Of a DNA stretch of 64,000 nt, positions 54,422 through 63,480 are shown piece after piece. A model generated the notes under the pieces. The model was not told the origin of the DNA. It did not search any database and saw only the letters and a program-made list of their open reading frames with translations. Each line of letters opens with the position of its first letter. Within the stretch, counting starts at the first letter, position 1. The stretch lies in NCBI GenBank assembly GCA_016714975.1, contig JADKBR010000007.1, forward strand, positions 1 to 64,000, written 5' to 3'. The translations under genes and the position numbers were made by a program. Source of the DNA: Candidatus Dechloromonas phosphorivorans (lineage in GTDB: Bacteria; Pseudomonadota; Gammaproteobacteria; Burkholderiales; Rhodocyclaceae).

Positions 54422-55774
54422 ATGCGCCTCCCGGAAACCCCTCCCCCGCTCGCTGCCCTGCCCACCGAGCTGGATCCGGTGCGGTTTGCCGCGCTGCTCG
54501 GCCAGATCGATCTGCTGCCGCTCGGGCGTTATCTTCACTGGGACGAGTTGCGCCGGCGTCCCGCGCCGGCAGGGCTGTCGCACGAGGACTGGTGGGCGGC
54601 AGTGAGCATCGCCCGCCGCCCTCTGCTGCAACGCCTGCCTTTGCTGGACAAGCAGGGGCAGCCGTTCGTCTTCGCCACGCCGGCGCCGGTCGCCATCGAC
54701 TTGCATCACATTGACCGCGATGCCGCCGGGCAGATTCGTTCGTCCGCCGGGGCGCCGCTCAAGGAGGATTCGCAGCGTTACCTGTTTGGTTCTCTGATCG
54801 AGGAGGCGATCACGTCGAGCCAACTGGAGGGCGCATCGACAACGCGCAAGGTGGCGGCGGCCATGCTGCGCAGCGGGCGCAAGCCGCGCGACCTCAGTGA
54901 GCGGATGATCTTCAACAACTACCGGGCGATGGAACATCTCCGCTCGCTGCGCGATGCGCCGCTGACACCCGAGGGCATCCTCGAACTGCACCGCATGCTG
55001 ACCGAGGATACGCTGGACGACCCCGAGGATGCCGGCCGGCTGCGTCGGGGTGACGATGTCGTGGTCGTCGACGTGCGCGACCAGACGCCGTTGCACCATC
55101 CGCCGACCTGGACGGAGTTGCCGGAGCGGCTGCGCCGCCTCTGCGACTTTGCCAATGCCGACGAGGAATCGCTGCCTTTCGTGCATCCCGTGCTGCGTGC
55201 CGTCCTGCTCCATTTCATGATCGGCTATGACCACCCCTTTGCCGACGGCAACGGACGCACGGCACGCGCGCTGTTCTACTGGTCGATGGCGCAGAACGGC
55301 TACTGGCTGATGGAATACACGTCGATCAGCCACATCCTGCGCAAGGCGCCGGCGCAGTACATGCGCGCCTACCTGTACACGGAAACGGACAAGAACGACA
55401 CGACCTACTTTCTGCTGCACCAGTTGCAGACCGTCCGCCAGGCCATTGCCGCACTGCACGAATATGTGGCCCGGAAGTCGCGCGAACAGAAGGAAACCGA
55501 GCGCCTGCTGGCGGCCTCGCCGGAATTGCGCGGGCGTTTCAACCACCGCCAGACCGCGCTGCTGAACCACGCCCTGCGCAATGCGGGCGAGGCGTATCGC
55601 GTCGATGCCCATCAACGTTCGCATGCCGTGGTCTACCAGACGGCGCGGCGGGATTTGCTGGAACTGGAAGAACAGGGTCTGCTGGAAAGGACAAAGCAAG
55701 GCAACGCGTATGTCTTTTATGCTCCCGCCGATCTGCGTGAGCGACTGAACACCCTCTCGAAATCAAGCACATGA
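54422..55774 (+). CDS. Fic family protein (putative AMP-transferase) with C-terminal winged helix
   Basis: Fic proteins transfer AMP or related groups to protein targets. The 450-residue product has the catalytic motif HPFADGNGRTAR (about 271-282) and an N-terminal inhibitory helix SSQLEGAST (about 131-139), the class II self-inhibition motif. The end (NAGEAYRVDAHQRSHAVVYQ, TARRDLLELEEQGLLERTKQ) is a winged-helix domain that could bind the twin dyads upstream and repress the gene. It sits between an hsdR fragment and hsdR, a place where Fic proteins are often found in restriction loci. Confidence 0.9.
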   Translation: MRLPETPPPLAALPTELDPVRFAALLGQIDLLPLGRYLHWDELRRRPAPAGLSHEDWWAAVSIARRPLLQRLPLLDKQGQPFVFATPAPVAIDLHHIDRDAAGQIRSSAGAPLKEDSQRYLFGSLIEEAITSSQLEGASTTRKVAAAMLRSGRKPRDLSERMIFNNYRAMEHLRSLRDAPLTPEGILELHRMLTEDTLDDPEDAGRLRRGDDVVVVDVRDQTPLHHPPTWTELPERLRRLCDFANADEESLPFVHPVLRAVLLHFMIGYDHPFADGNGRTARALFYWSMAQNGYWLMEYTSISHILRKAPAQYMRAYLYTETDKNDTTYFLLHQLQTVRQAIAALHEYVARKSREQKETERLLAASPELRGRFNHRQTALLNHALRNAGEAYRVDAHQRSHAVVYQTARRDLLELEEQGLLERTKQGNAYVFYAPADLRERLNTLSKSST

Positions 55775-58700
55775 GACCCCACGCCTACTCCGAAGACCAG
55801 CTCGTCGAGCAGCCCGCCATCGGGCTGTTCGCCACGCTCGGCTGGCAGACGGTGTCGGCGCTGGAAGAATCCTTCGGCGCGGGCGGCACGCTGGGGCGCG
55901 AAACCAAGGGCGAGGTGGTGCTGGTCGAGCGCCTGCGCGCCGCGCTGGTCAGGTTCAACCCGACCCTGCCGCCGGAGGCGATCAGCAACCGCCATCGACG
56001 AACTGACCCGCGACCGTTCGGCGATGAGCCTGGAGGCGGCCAACCGCGAGGTCTATCGGCTGCTCAAGGAAGGCATCACGGTGTCGGTTCCCGACCGCGA
56101 GCACGGCGGCCAGAAGACCGAACGCCTGCGCGTGGTCGATTGGGAACACCCGGAGAACAACGATTTCCTGCTCGTCAGCCAGTTCAGCGTGACCGGCCCG
56201 CTCTACACCTGCCGGCCCGACCTGGTCGGCTTCGTCAATGGCCTGCCCTGGGTGGTGATCGAACTCAAGAAGCCCGGCGTGCCGGCGCGCGCCGCCTTCG
56301 ACGAGAACCTCACCCACTACAAGCAGCAGATTCCGGCGCTGTTCTGGAGCAACGCGCTGCTCATCGCCAGCAACGGCACCGACAGCCGCGTCGGCTCGCT
56401 CACCGCCGACTGGGGCCGCTGGGTGGAGTGGAAGCGCATCGAGCGCGAGGACGAGCCGCGCCGGGTGTCGCTGGAGGTGATGCTGCGCGGCACCTGCGAC
56501 CCCGCCCGCCTGCTCGATCTGGTCGAGAACTTCACGCTGTTCTCCGAGCACAAGGCCGGGCTGGTCAAGATCATCGGCCAGAACCACCAGTTCCTCGGCG
56601 TCAACAACGCCATCGCCTCGATGCTGGAGGCGCGCAAGCTGGGCCACGGGCGCGGCGGCGTGTTCTGGCAGACGCAGGGCAGCGGCAAGAGCTTCTCGAT
56701 GGTGTTCTTCGCGCAGAAGGTGCTGCGCAAGCTGGCCGGCAACTGGACCTTCGTGGTCGTCACCGACCGCGTGGAACTGGACGAGCAGATCGCCAAGACC
56801 TTCAAGACCACCGGCGCGGTGAGCGAGGCCGAGGGCGACCAGTGCCACGCCGCCAGCGGCGCGCACCTGCGCGAGCTGCTGCGCGGCAACCACCGCTACG
56901 TGTTCACGCTGGTCCACAAGTTCCAGACGCCGGAACTGCTCTGCGACCGCTCCGACGTGATCGTGCTGACCGACGAAGCGCACCGCAGCCAGTACGACAC
57001 GCTGGCGCTCAACATGCGCGCCGCGCTGCCCAAGGCGATGTTCCTGGCCTTCACCGGCACGCCGCTGATCGCCGGCGAGGAGCGCACCAAGGAAGTCTTC
57101 GGCGACTACGTCTCGATCTACGACTTCCAGCAGTCCATCGAGGACGGCGCCACCGTGCCGCTGTTCTACGAGAACCGCACGCCGGAATTGCAGCTCGTCA
57201 ATCCCGACCTGAACGAAGACATCTACCGCCTGATCGAGGACGCCGACCTCGACGCCGACCAGGAAGCCAAGCTGGAGAAGGTGCTGGGGCGGCAATACCA
57301 CCTGATCACCCGCGACGACCGGCTGGAAACCGTGGCGCAGGACATCGTGCGGCACTTCCTCGGCCGCGGCTTCGTGGGCAAGGCGATGGTGGTGTCGATC
57401 GACAAGGCCACCGCGCTGCGCATGCACGACAAGGTGAAGGTGCATTGGGCGGCGGAAACGGCGCGGGTGCAGAAGGAACTCGGCGAGCTGGCCTATCAGC
57501 CACGCGGCGGCGGCATGACGCCCGAACAGGCGCGACGCGATCTGCGCATGGCCGAGCTGAAGCAGCGGCTGGAGGTGCTGACCAGCACCGACATGGCGGT
57601 GATCGTCTCGCCGGGGCAGAACGAAATCCAGCAGATGCAGACGCTGGGCCTCGACATCGAGCCGCACCGCAAGCGCATGAACGAATCGCAGCCGGGGCTG
57701 GACGAGAAGTTCAAGGACACCGACGACCCGCTGCGCCTGGTCTTCGTCTGCGCCATGTGGCTGACCGGCTTCGACGCGCCGAGCTGCTCGACGGTCTACC
57801 TCGACAAGCCGATGCGCAACCACACGCTGATGCAGACCATCGCCCGCGCCAACCGCGTCTTCCCCGGCAAGCACAGCGGCGTCATCGTCGATTACGCCAA
57901 CGTCTTCGCCTCGCTGGAAAAGGCGCTGGCGATCTACGGCGCGGGCAAGGACGGCAAGAGCCCGGTCAAGGACAAGCAGCAACTGGTCGAGGAACTGCGC
58001 AAGGCGGTGGTCGATGCCACGGCTTTCTGCGCCGCGCACGGCGTGATGCTGGCCGAGATCGAAGCGACACCCGCCGGCAGCATGGAGCGTCTGTCGCGCA
58101 TCCAGGACGGCATGAACGCGCTGATCTCCCCCGACCCGCTGCGCCGCGACTTCTTCGCCCATGAGCGGCTGGTCAGCACGCTCTACCGTGCCGTGAAGCC
58201 CGACCCGGCGGCGCTGGAATTCGCCAGCCGCGTCGCCTGCCTGACGACGCTGGCCGAGGCCATCCGCGCCAAGCTGAATCCGAACCCGCCGGACATTTCG
58301 CAGGTGATGGGGCAGATCAACGGCCTGCTCGACGAATCCATCACCGGCCACGAAATCCGCGAATCCGGGCCGCCGGCGCTCGACCTGTCGAAGATCAACT
58401 TCGAGGCGCTGGCGCAGCGCTTCAAGGAATCGAAGCACAAGAACACCGACCTCGAAGTGCTCAAGGCCGCGATCCGCGCCCAACTGGAAAAGATGATCCG
58501 GCTGAACCGCACCCGCGCCGACTTCGCCGAGAAGTTCGAGGCGCTGATCGAAAGCTACAACGCCGGCAGCCGCAGCATCGAGGAACTGTTCGCGGAACTG
58601 GTCAAGCTGTCCAACAGCCTGAACGACGAGCAGCAACGCCATGTGCGCGAGAACATGAGCGAAGAAGAACTGGTCATCTTCGACATCCTCACGCGCCCGG

Positions 58701-58966
58701 CGCCGGCGCTGTCGGGCGAGGAACGCGCGGAAGTGAAGAAGGTCGCGCGCGACCTGCTTGCGCGCTTGAAGGAATTGCTGGTGCTCAACTGGCGGCAGAA
58801 ATCAACGGCGCGCTCACAGTTGAAGCTGGCCATCGAAGACACTCTCGACAGCGGCCTGCCGCGCGCCTACACGCCGGACCTTTACCGGCAGAAGTGCTCG
58901 GCGGTGTTCGAGCATGTCTATGAGAGCTACCCTGAGCGGAATGCGGGGTATATGCCGGCTGCGTAA
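55771..58966 (+). pseudogene. hsdR: Type I restriction endonuclease subunit, frameshifted by one extra C
   Basis: HsdR is the DNA-translocating endonuclease of the type I complex. The first 70 residues (MRPHAYSEDQLVEQPAIGLF) run to PPEAISN; an extra C at 55989-55990 then shifts the frame. Removing it gives NAIDELTRDRSAMSLEAANR and the rest to 58966, about 1064 residues. Later parts show the nuclease core PDLVGFVNGLPWVVIELKKP, Walker A QTQGSGKSFSMVFF, the DEAD-like VLTDEAHRSQYD and AFTGTPLI. A downstream ATG at 56024 could give a product lacking the N-terminus. Inactive unless this is a sequence error. Confidence 0.85.
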
Positions 58967-59004
58967 TTGCTGCCGGCCGGGCCGGCCGGATTCAGCCAAT
59001 TGCG

Positions 59005-60096
59005 TCAGACGTTGAACAGGAAGTTCAGCACGTCGCCGTCCTTGACCACGTATTCCTTGCCTTCCGCGCGCATCTTGCCGGCTTCCTTGGCGCCGGCTTC
59101 GCCCTTGCAGGCGATGAAGTCGTCGAAGGCGATGGTCTGGGCGCGGATGAAGCCGCGTTCGAAGTCGGTGTGGATGACCCCGGCGGCCTGCGGTGCGGTG
59201 TCGCCCTGGTGGATGGTCCACGCGCGCACTTCCTTGACGCCGGCGGTGAAATAGGTGGCGAGGCCGAGCAGCTTGTAGCCGGCGTGGATCAGGCGGTCGA
59301 GTCCAGGTTCCTCGAGGCCGAGGTCGGCGAGGAACATCTGCTTTTCCTCATCGTCGAGGTCGGCGATCTCGGACTCGATGGCGGCGCAGACGGTCACCAC
59401 CTCGGCCTTCTCGGCGGCGGCGTGGGCGCGCACCGCGTCGACCAGCGGGTTGTTGTCGAAGCCGTTCTCGGCGACGTTGGCGACGTAGAGCACGGGCTTG
59501 GCGGTGATCAGGCAGAAGGGCTTGAGGCTGGCCCATTCTTCCTTCGACAGGTCGAGGGCGCGCACCGGTCTGGCCTGGTCGAGCTGGGCGAAGCATTTCT
59601 CGAGGACGGCGACGAGGATTTTGGCGTCCTTGTCGCCGGCGCTGGCCGGGCGGCGGTAGCGGTTGAGCGCCTTTTCGACGGTGGCCATGTCGGCGAGCGC
59701 CAGTTCGGTGTCGATGACCTCGATGTCACGAATCGGATCGACGCCGCCGGAAACGTGCACGACGTTGTCGTCGGCGAAGCAGCGCACGACATGTACCACG
59801 GCATCGGTCTCGCGGATGTTGGCGAGGAACTGGTTGCCCAGGCCTTCGCCCTTGGAGGCGCCGGCGACGAGGCCGGCGATGTCGACGAATTCGACGATCG
59901 CCGGCTGGATCTTCTGCGGCTTGACGATGGCCGACAGCTGGGCGAGACGCGGATCGGGCACCTCGACGATGCCGACGTTCGGCTCGATGGTGCAGAACGG
60001 GTAGTTGGCGGCGTCGATGCCGGCCTTGGTCAGGGCGTTGAAGAGGGTGGACTTGCCGACGTTGGGCAGGCCGACGATGCCGCATTTCAAAGACAT
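59005..60096 (-). CDS. ychF: Redox-regulated ATPase / ribosome-associated GTPase-like protein
   Basis: YchF (OLA1 family) is an Obg-related P-loop protein that prefers ATP and binds ribosomes. The 363-residue product starts MSLKCGIVGLPNVGKSTLFN (G1), has switch residues NYPFCTIEPNVG, G3 DIAGLVAGASKGEGLGNQFL and a C-terminal TGS-like domain FTAGVKEVRAWTIHQGDTAP ending VLNFLFNV. It lies immediately after pth in the same direction, the usual order in beta- and gammaproteobacteria. Confidence 0.96.
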   Translation of the reverse strand: MSLKCGIVGLPNVGKSTLFNALTKAGIDAANYPFCTIEPNVGIVEVPDPRLAQLSAIVKPQKIQPAIVEFVDIAGLVAGASKGEGLGNQFLANIRETDAVVHVVRCFADDNVVHVSGGVDPIRDIEVIDTELALADMATVEKALNRYRRPASAGDKDAKILVAVLEKCFAQLDQARPVRALDLSKEEWASLKPFCLITAKPVLYVANVAENGFDNNPLVDAVRAHAAAEKAEVVTVCAAIESEIADLDDEEKQMFLADLGLEEPGLDRLIHAGYKLLGLATYFTAGVKEVRAWTIHQGDTAPQAAGVIHTDFERGFIRAQTIAFDDFIACKGEAGAKEAGKMRAEGKEYVVKDGDVLNFLFNV

Positions 60097-60105
60097 TTGT
60101 TTTCC

Positions 60106-60684
60106 TTAGACGGCGTTGCCGTGCAACTGTTGTTGGGCGCCGGCATAGTCGCCGGCGGCAATTCGTGGCCAGGCCAGCAGGCAGCGGGCGAGGGCGTGTT
60201 CGATTTCCGGCAGTTCTTCCTTGCGCGGCGGGTGCAGGACGAAGTCGACGACCTGTTGCGCCAGATTCAGCGTGCGCGGGTGGCCGATGCCGAGGCGCAG
60301 GCGCCAGAAATCCGGCGTGCCGAGCCGGGCCTGGATGTCCCTGAGGCCGTTGTGGCCGCCGTTGCCGCCGCCCTGCTTGAGACGGATGCCGCCGGGCGGC
60401 AGGTCGAGATCGTCATGGATGACGAGGATCTCGCCCGCGGGAATCTTGTAGAAATTGGCCAGCGCCGCCACCGACTGGCCGGAGCGGTTCATGAAGGTGG
60501 CCGGTTCGAGCAGCCAGAGGTCGCCGGCGCGCGCGGCCTTGCCGAAGAAGCGGGCCTGCGGCGCGAGCGCAACCTTCAGCTTGTCGGCCAGATGGTCGAC
60601 AAACCAGAAACCGGCGTTGTGCCGGGTGGTTTCGTATTGCGGCCCGGGGTTGCCGAGACCGACGATCAGGCGCGGTGGATTCAT
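60106..60684 (-). CDS. pth: Peptidyl-tRNA hydrolase
   Basis: Pth cleaves peptidyl-tRNA released from stalled ribosomes. The 192-residue product begins MNPPRLIVGLGNPGPQYETT, has the catalytic His22 in TRHNAGF, FMNRSGQSVAALANFYKIP and LVIHDDLDLPPGGIRLKQGG. The start at 60684 was chosen over an upstream in-frame ATG because the extra residues are Lys/Arg-rich shadow of rplY. It lies between rplY and ychF. Confidence 0.96.
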   Translation of the reverse strand: MNPPRLIVGLGNPGPQYETTRHNAGFWFVDHLADKLKVALAPQARFFGKAARAGDLWLLEPATFMNRSGQSVAALANFYKIPAGEILVIHDDLDLPPGGIRLKQGGGNGGHNGLRDIQARLGTPDFWRLRLGIGHPRTLNLAQQVVDFVLHPPRKEELPEIEHALARCLLAWPRIAAGDYAGAQQQLHGNAV

Positions 60685-60697
60685 GGCTTGCCAAATG

Positions 60698-60736
60698 AAA
60701 TGGCCGCCGGGGGCATGTTGCCTGCGGCGGCCATTT
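60698..60736. terminator. Strong hairpin between rplY and pth
   Basis: AAATGGCCGCC (60698-60708) and GGCGGCCATTT (60726-60736) form a perfect 11-bp inverted repeat around a GC-rich loop. No T-run follows on either strand. It could attenuate or stabilise the rplY transcript before pth. Confidence 0.5.
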
Positions 60737-60757
60737 GCAGCGGGGTGCGCGAAGCCG

Positions 60758-61372
60758 TCAGGCGGCCGCTTCGCCTTCCGCCGCTTCGCCTTCTTCGCCT
60801 TCCTCGCCGCCACCCTTGGCTACGATGCCGACGACGAGCGCGTCGTCGTCCTCATGCGTCAGCTTGACGCCCTTCGGCAGCTTGAGGTCGGAAAGGTGAA
60901 TGCTCTCGCCGACTTCGAGGGCGCCGACATCGACCTCGATGAACTCGGGCAGGTCCTTGGGCAGGCACTGGACATCGACTTCGGTCAGCACATGGTTGAC
61001 CCGGCCGCCCGAAAGCTTGACGCCCGGCGCGGTTTCTTCGTTGATGAAGTGCAGCGGCACCATGAGGTGCAGTGCCTCGGTAGCGCTCACGCGCTGGAAA
61101 TCGACGTGCAGGATCTTCGGCTTGTAGGCGTGCATCTGGGTGTCGCGCAGCAGGGCTTGCTGCTTCTTGCCGTCGACGGAGATGACCAGGATCGAGGCGT
61201 GGAACGCCTCTTTCTTCATCTCCAGCAGCAGGTCGTTGTGATCGAGTTCGATCGCCTGCGGGGCAGCAGTACCGCCGTAGATGATGCCAGGCACCTTGCC
61301 AGCGCGACGCAGGCGGCGGCTCGCACCCGATCCCTGCAGCGTGCGCGCTTGCGCGTTGAGTTCGAATTTCAT
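60758..61372 (-). CDS. rplY: 50S ribosomal protein L25 / general stress protein Ctc
   Basis: L25 binds 5S rRNA. The 204-residue product is the long (Ctc) form with an N-terminal L25 domain (NAQARTLQGSGASRRLRRAG, KVPGIIYGG) and a C-terminal TL5-like domain (EVDVQCLPKDLPEFIEVDVG) ending in an acidic Glu/Ala tail. It lies between prs and pth as is common in betaproteobacteria. Confidence 0.95.
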   Translation of the reverse strand: MKFELNAQARTLQGSGASRRLRRAGKVPGIIYGGTAAPQAIELDHNDLLLEMKKEAFHASILVISVDGKKQQALLRDTQMHAYKPKILHVDFQRVSATEALHLMVPLHFINEETAPGVKLSGGRVNHVLTEVDVQCLPKDLPEFIEVDVGALEVGESIHLSDLKLPKGVKLTHEDDDALVVGIVAKGGGEEGEEGEAAEGEAAA

Positions 61373-61427
61373 CGTGTTACTCCAGAGTATTCCCGGTCCG
61401 CGACCAGAACGGGAGGGTTAAAAAAGC

Positions 61428-62378
61428 TTAGTCGATGAACAGCGACGAGACGGAGTCGTCGTTGCTGATACGGCGAATGGTTTCGGCCATGATTTCCGCC
61501 ACGGAGAGCTGGCGGATACATGGTGAGCTGGCTGCGTCATCACGCAGCGGAATGGTGTCGGTGACGACCAGTGCGTCGAGGTCGGAGCGATTGACGCGGT
61601 CGACCGCCGAGCCGGAAAGCACCGGGTGGGTGCAGTAGGCGACAACCCGCCTGGCGCCTTCGGCCTTGAGTGCGGTGGCGGCCTTGCACAGGGTGCCGGC
61701 GGTGTCGACCATGTCGTCCATGATGATGCAGGTGCGGCCGTCAACCTCGCCGATGATGTTCATGACCTCGGAGAGGTTGGCCTTCGGACGGCGCTTGTCG
61801 ATGATCGCGAGGTCGCATTCGAGGCGCTTGGCCAGCGAACGGGCGCGCACAACGCCACCGTGGTCAGGGGAAACGACCATCGGATTCTCGTAAGACTGCT
61901 TGTGGATGTCATCGAGCAGGATGGGCAGCGAGTAGATGTTGTCGACCGGAATATCGAAGAAGCCCTGGATCTGTTCGGCGTGAAGGTCCATGGTCAGGAC
62001 GCGGTCGATGCCGGAAGCGACGAGCATGTTGGCCACCAGCTTGGCGGCGATCGGGACACGTGAGGACCGCGAGCGGCGATCCTGGCGGGCATAGCCGAAA
62101 TACGGGATCGTGGCGGTAATTCGGCCGGCCGAGGCACGTTTCAGCGCATCGACCATGACCAGCAGTTCCATCAGGTTATCGTTGCAGGGGGAACAGGTTG
62201 ACTGCAGGACGAAGATGTCGCGGCCGCGCACATGCTCCTGCAACTCGACTCGCAGTTCGCCGTCCGAGAAGCGCCCGACTTCGGCACGGCCCAAGTCGAC
62301 GCCAAGTTCGAGCGCCACGGCGGCCGCCAGTGCCGGATTGGCGTTGCCGGTGAAGACCATCAAGCTGTTGTAGGCCAT
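61428..62378 (-). CDS. prs: Ribose-phosphate pyrophosphokinase
   Basis: Prs makes PRPP from ribose 5-phosphate and ATP for nucleotide, histidine and tryptophan synthesis. The 316-residue product has LMVFTGNANPALAAAVALEL at the start, TIPYFGYARQDRRSR, the metal-binding VLTMDLHAEQIQGFFDIP, the catalytic VRARSLAKRLECDLAIIDKR and the PRPP loop IIMDDMVDTAGTLC. The start at 62378 is the conserved one; an upstream ATG would add residues unlike the family. The tRNA-Gln gene lies just upstream. Confidence 0.97.
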   Translation of the reverse strand: MAYNSLMVFTGNANPALAAAVALELGVDLGRAEVGRFSDGELRVELQEHVRGRDIFVLQSTCSPCNDNLMELLVMVDALKRASAGRITATIPYFGYARQDRRSRSSRVPIAAKLVANMLVASGIDRVLTMDLHAEQIQGFFDIPVDNIYSLPILLDDIHKQSYENPMVVSPDHGGVVRARSLAKRLECDLAIIDKRRPKANLSEVMNIIGEVDGRTCIIMDDMVDTAGTLCKAATALKAEGARRVVAYCTHPVLSGSAVDRVNRSDLDALVVTDTIPLRDDAASSPCIRQLSVAEIMAETIRRISNDDSVSSLFID

Positions 62379-62465
62379 TTGCTCCACTTCCCTTCGGGCA
62401 TTTCCTGCAGGTGCCTGCCCGCCACAATGAAATTCGGGCAGGCTCATGACCTGCCCGAAAAAGAC

Positions 62466-62542
62466 TGGCTGGGGAAGAAGGATTCGAACCTTCGAATGCC
62501 GGAATCAAAATCCGGTGCCTTGACCAACTTGGCGACTCCCCA
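62466..62542 (-). tRNA. tRNA-Gln (anticodon TTG), CCA encoded
   Basis: On the minus strand the sequence begins TGGGGAGTCGCCAAGTTGG, folds with acceptor TGGGGAG/TTCCCCA, anticodon stem CCGGA/TCCGG around the loop TTTTGAT (anticodon TTG) and T-arm GAAGG-TTCGAAT-CCTTC. The discriminator G is followed by encoded CCA (62466-62468). It lies between ispE and prs, its usual place in betaproteobacteria. Confidence 0.97.
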
Positions 62543-62619
62543 GCGGGTCGTTTGCACGGGTTCGCGTGCGAACGAGGCGCGGATATTACAGGAGTCGCAG
62601 GCGAAAATCCAGCGCTTTG

Positions 62620-63480
62620 TCAGAGCGAAGCCAATGGATGTTCGGTCAGACCGGCAGCCAGCCAGCCCGTCATGCCGGGCGGCATCTGGCGAAAGACTGC
62701 TGCGGCCGTCGCACGGTCGGCAAACCCGGCGAAGACGCAGGCGCCGGACCCGGTCATCATGGCGTGGGGCGCGTGCTGCCTGAGCCATGCCAGATGCCCG
62801 GCAACCTGCGGGAATCTTGCGCAAGCGACAGGCTCGAGGTCATTGTGGCCCGTCCCATGCCGCCAGTCCGCCGGCCGGATCGGCGGCGTGTCGCGCTTCA
62901 GCTCCGGCGCCCCGAAAATGGCCCCGGTGGGCACGTTGACCGCGGGATGCAGCACGAGATAGGTCGCCGGCGGTAATTCGACATCGCTGAAGGCTTCGCC
63001 GACTCCTTCGGCAAACGTATTGCGGCCATGGACGAAGACGGGCACGTCGGCACCAAGTTGCAGCCCCAGTTGTTCGAGCTCGGCTCGCGACAAGCCGGCT
63101 TGCCACAGGTGGTTGAGCGCCAGCAATACGGTCGCTGCATCGGAACTGCCGCCACCGAGTCCGCCGCCCAGCGGCAGGTTCTTGCTCAGGTGGATCGTGG
63201 CCCCCTGGCGGCAGCCGGTCGCTTCCTGCAGCAGGCGGGCGGCGCGGATGGCGAGGTCGTTCGCCGCCTCAACGCCCGGGGTCGGCGTCGCGAGGACCAC
63301 GTCGCCATCGTCGCGGGGTGCGAAATGCAGAGTGTCGGCGCGGTCGATGAAGCGATAGACGGTCTGCAGCAGGTGGTATCCGTCGGGACGGCGGCCGACG
63401 ACGTGCAGGAACAGGTTGAGTTTGGCTGGCGCTGGCCAGGCACTGCCCCAGGACCAGAGGCTCACGGTATCGCCCTCCAC
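62620..63480 (-). CDS. ispE: 4-diphosphocytidyl-2-C-methyl-D-erythritol kinase
   Basis: IspE is the GHMP kinase of the MEP isoprenoid pathway. The 286-residue product has the start PAPAKLNLFLHVVGRRPDGY with substrate-binding Lys, the ATP loop LPLGGGLGGGSSDAATVLLA, LGADVPVFVHG and the late MMTGSGACVFAGF. Its start overlaps the end of lolB by 19 bases. Length is normal. Confidence 0.95.
   Translation of the reverse strand: MEGDTVSLWSWGSAWPAPAKLNLFLHVVGRRPDGYHLLQTVYRFIDRADTLHFAPRDDGDVVLATPTPGVEAANDLAIRAARLLQEATGCRQGATIHLSKNLPLGGGLGGGSSDAATVLLALNHLWQAGLSRAELEQLGLQLGADVPVFVHGRNTFAEGVGEAFSDVELPPATYLVLHPAVNVPTGAIFGAPELKRDTPPIRPADWRHGTGHNDLEPVACARFPQVAGHLAWLRQHAPHAMMTGSGACVFAGFADRATAAAVFRQMPPGMTGWLAAGLTEHPLASL

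Larger units (their letters stand above)
54096..55923 (+). repeat. 153-bp imperfect direct repeat of the hsdR 5' end around fic
   Basis: The units are 54096-54248 and 55771-55923. They encode 43 of 51 identical residues and enclose the hsdS-like tail and the fic gene. Confidence 0.75.

Noticed and set aside
55771..58164. A 797-residue frame from the hsdR start
   Set aside because: After residue 70 it is the wrong frame of hsdR, open only because of high GC; HsdR motifs lie in the neighbouring frame.
55982..58642. An 886-residue antisense frame opposite hsdR
   Set aside because: It is a GC-driven shadow rich in Val, Arg, His and Gln with no family motif, opposite conserved HsdR motifs.
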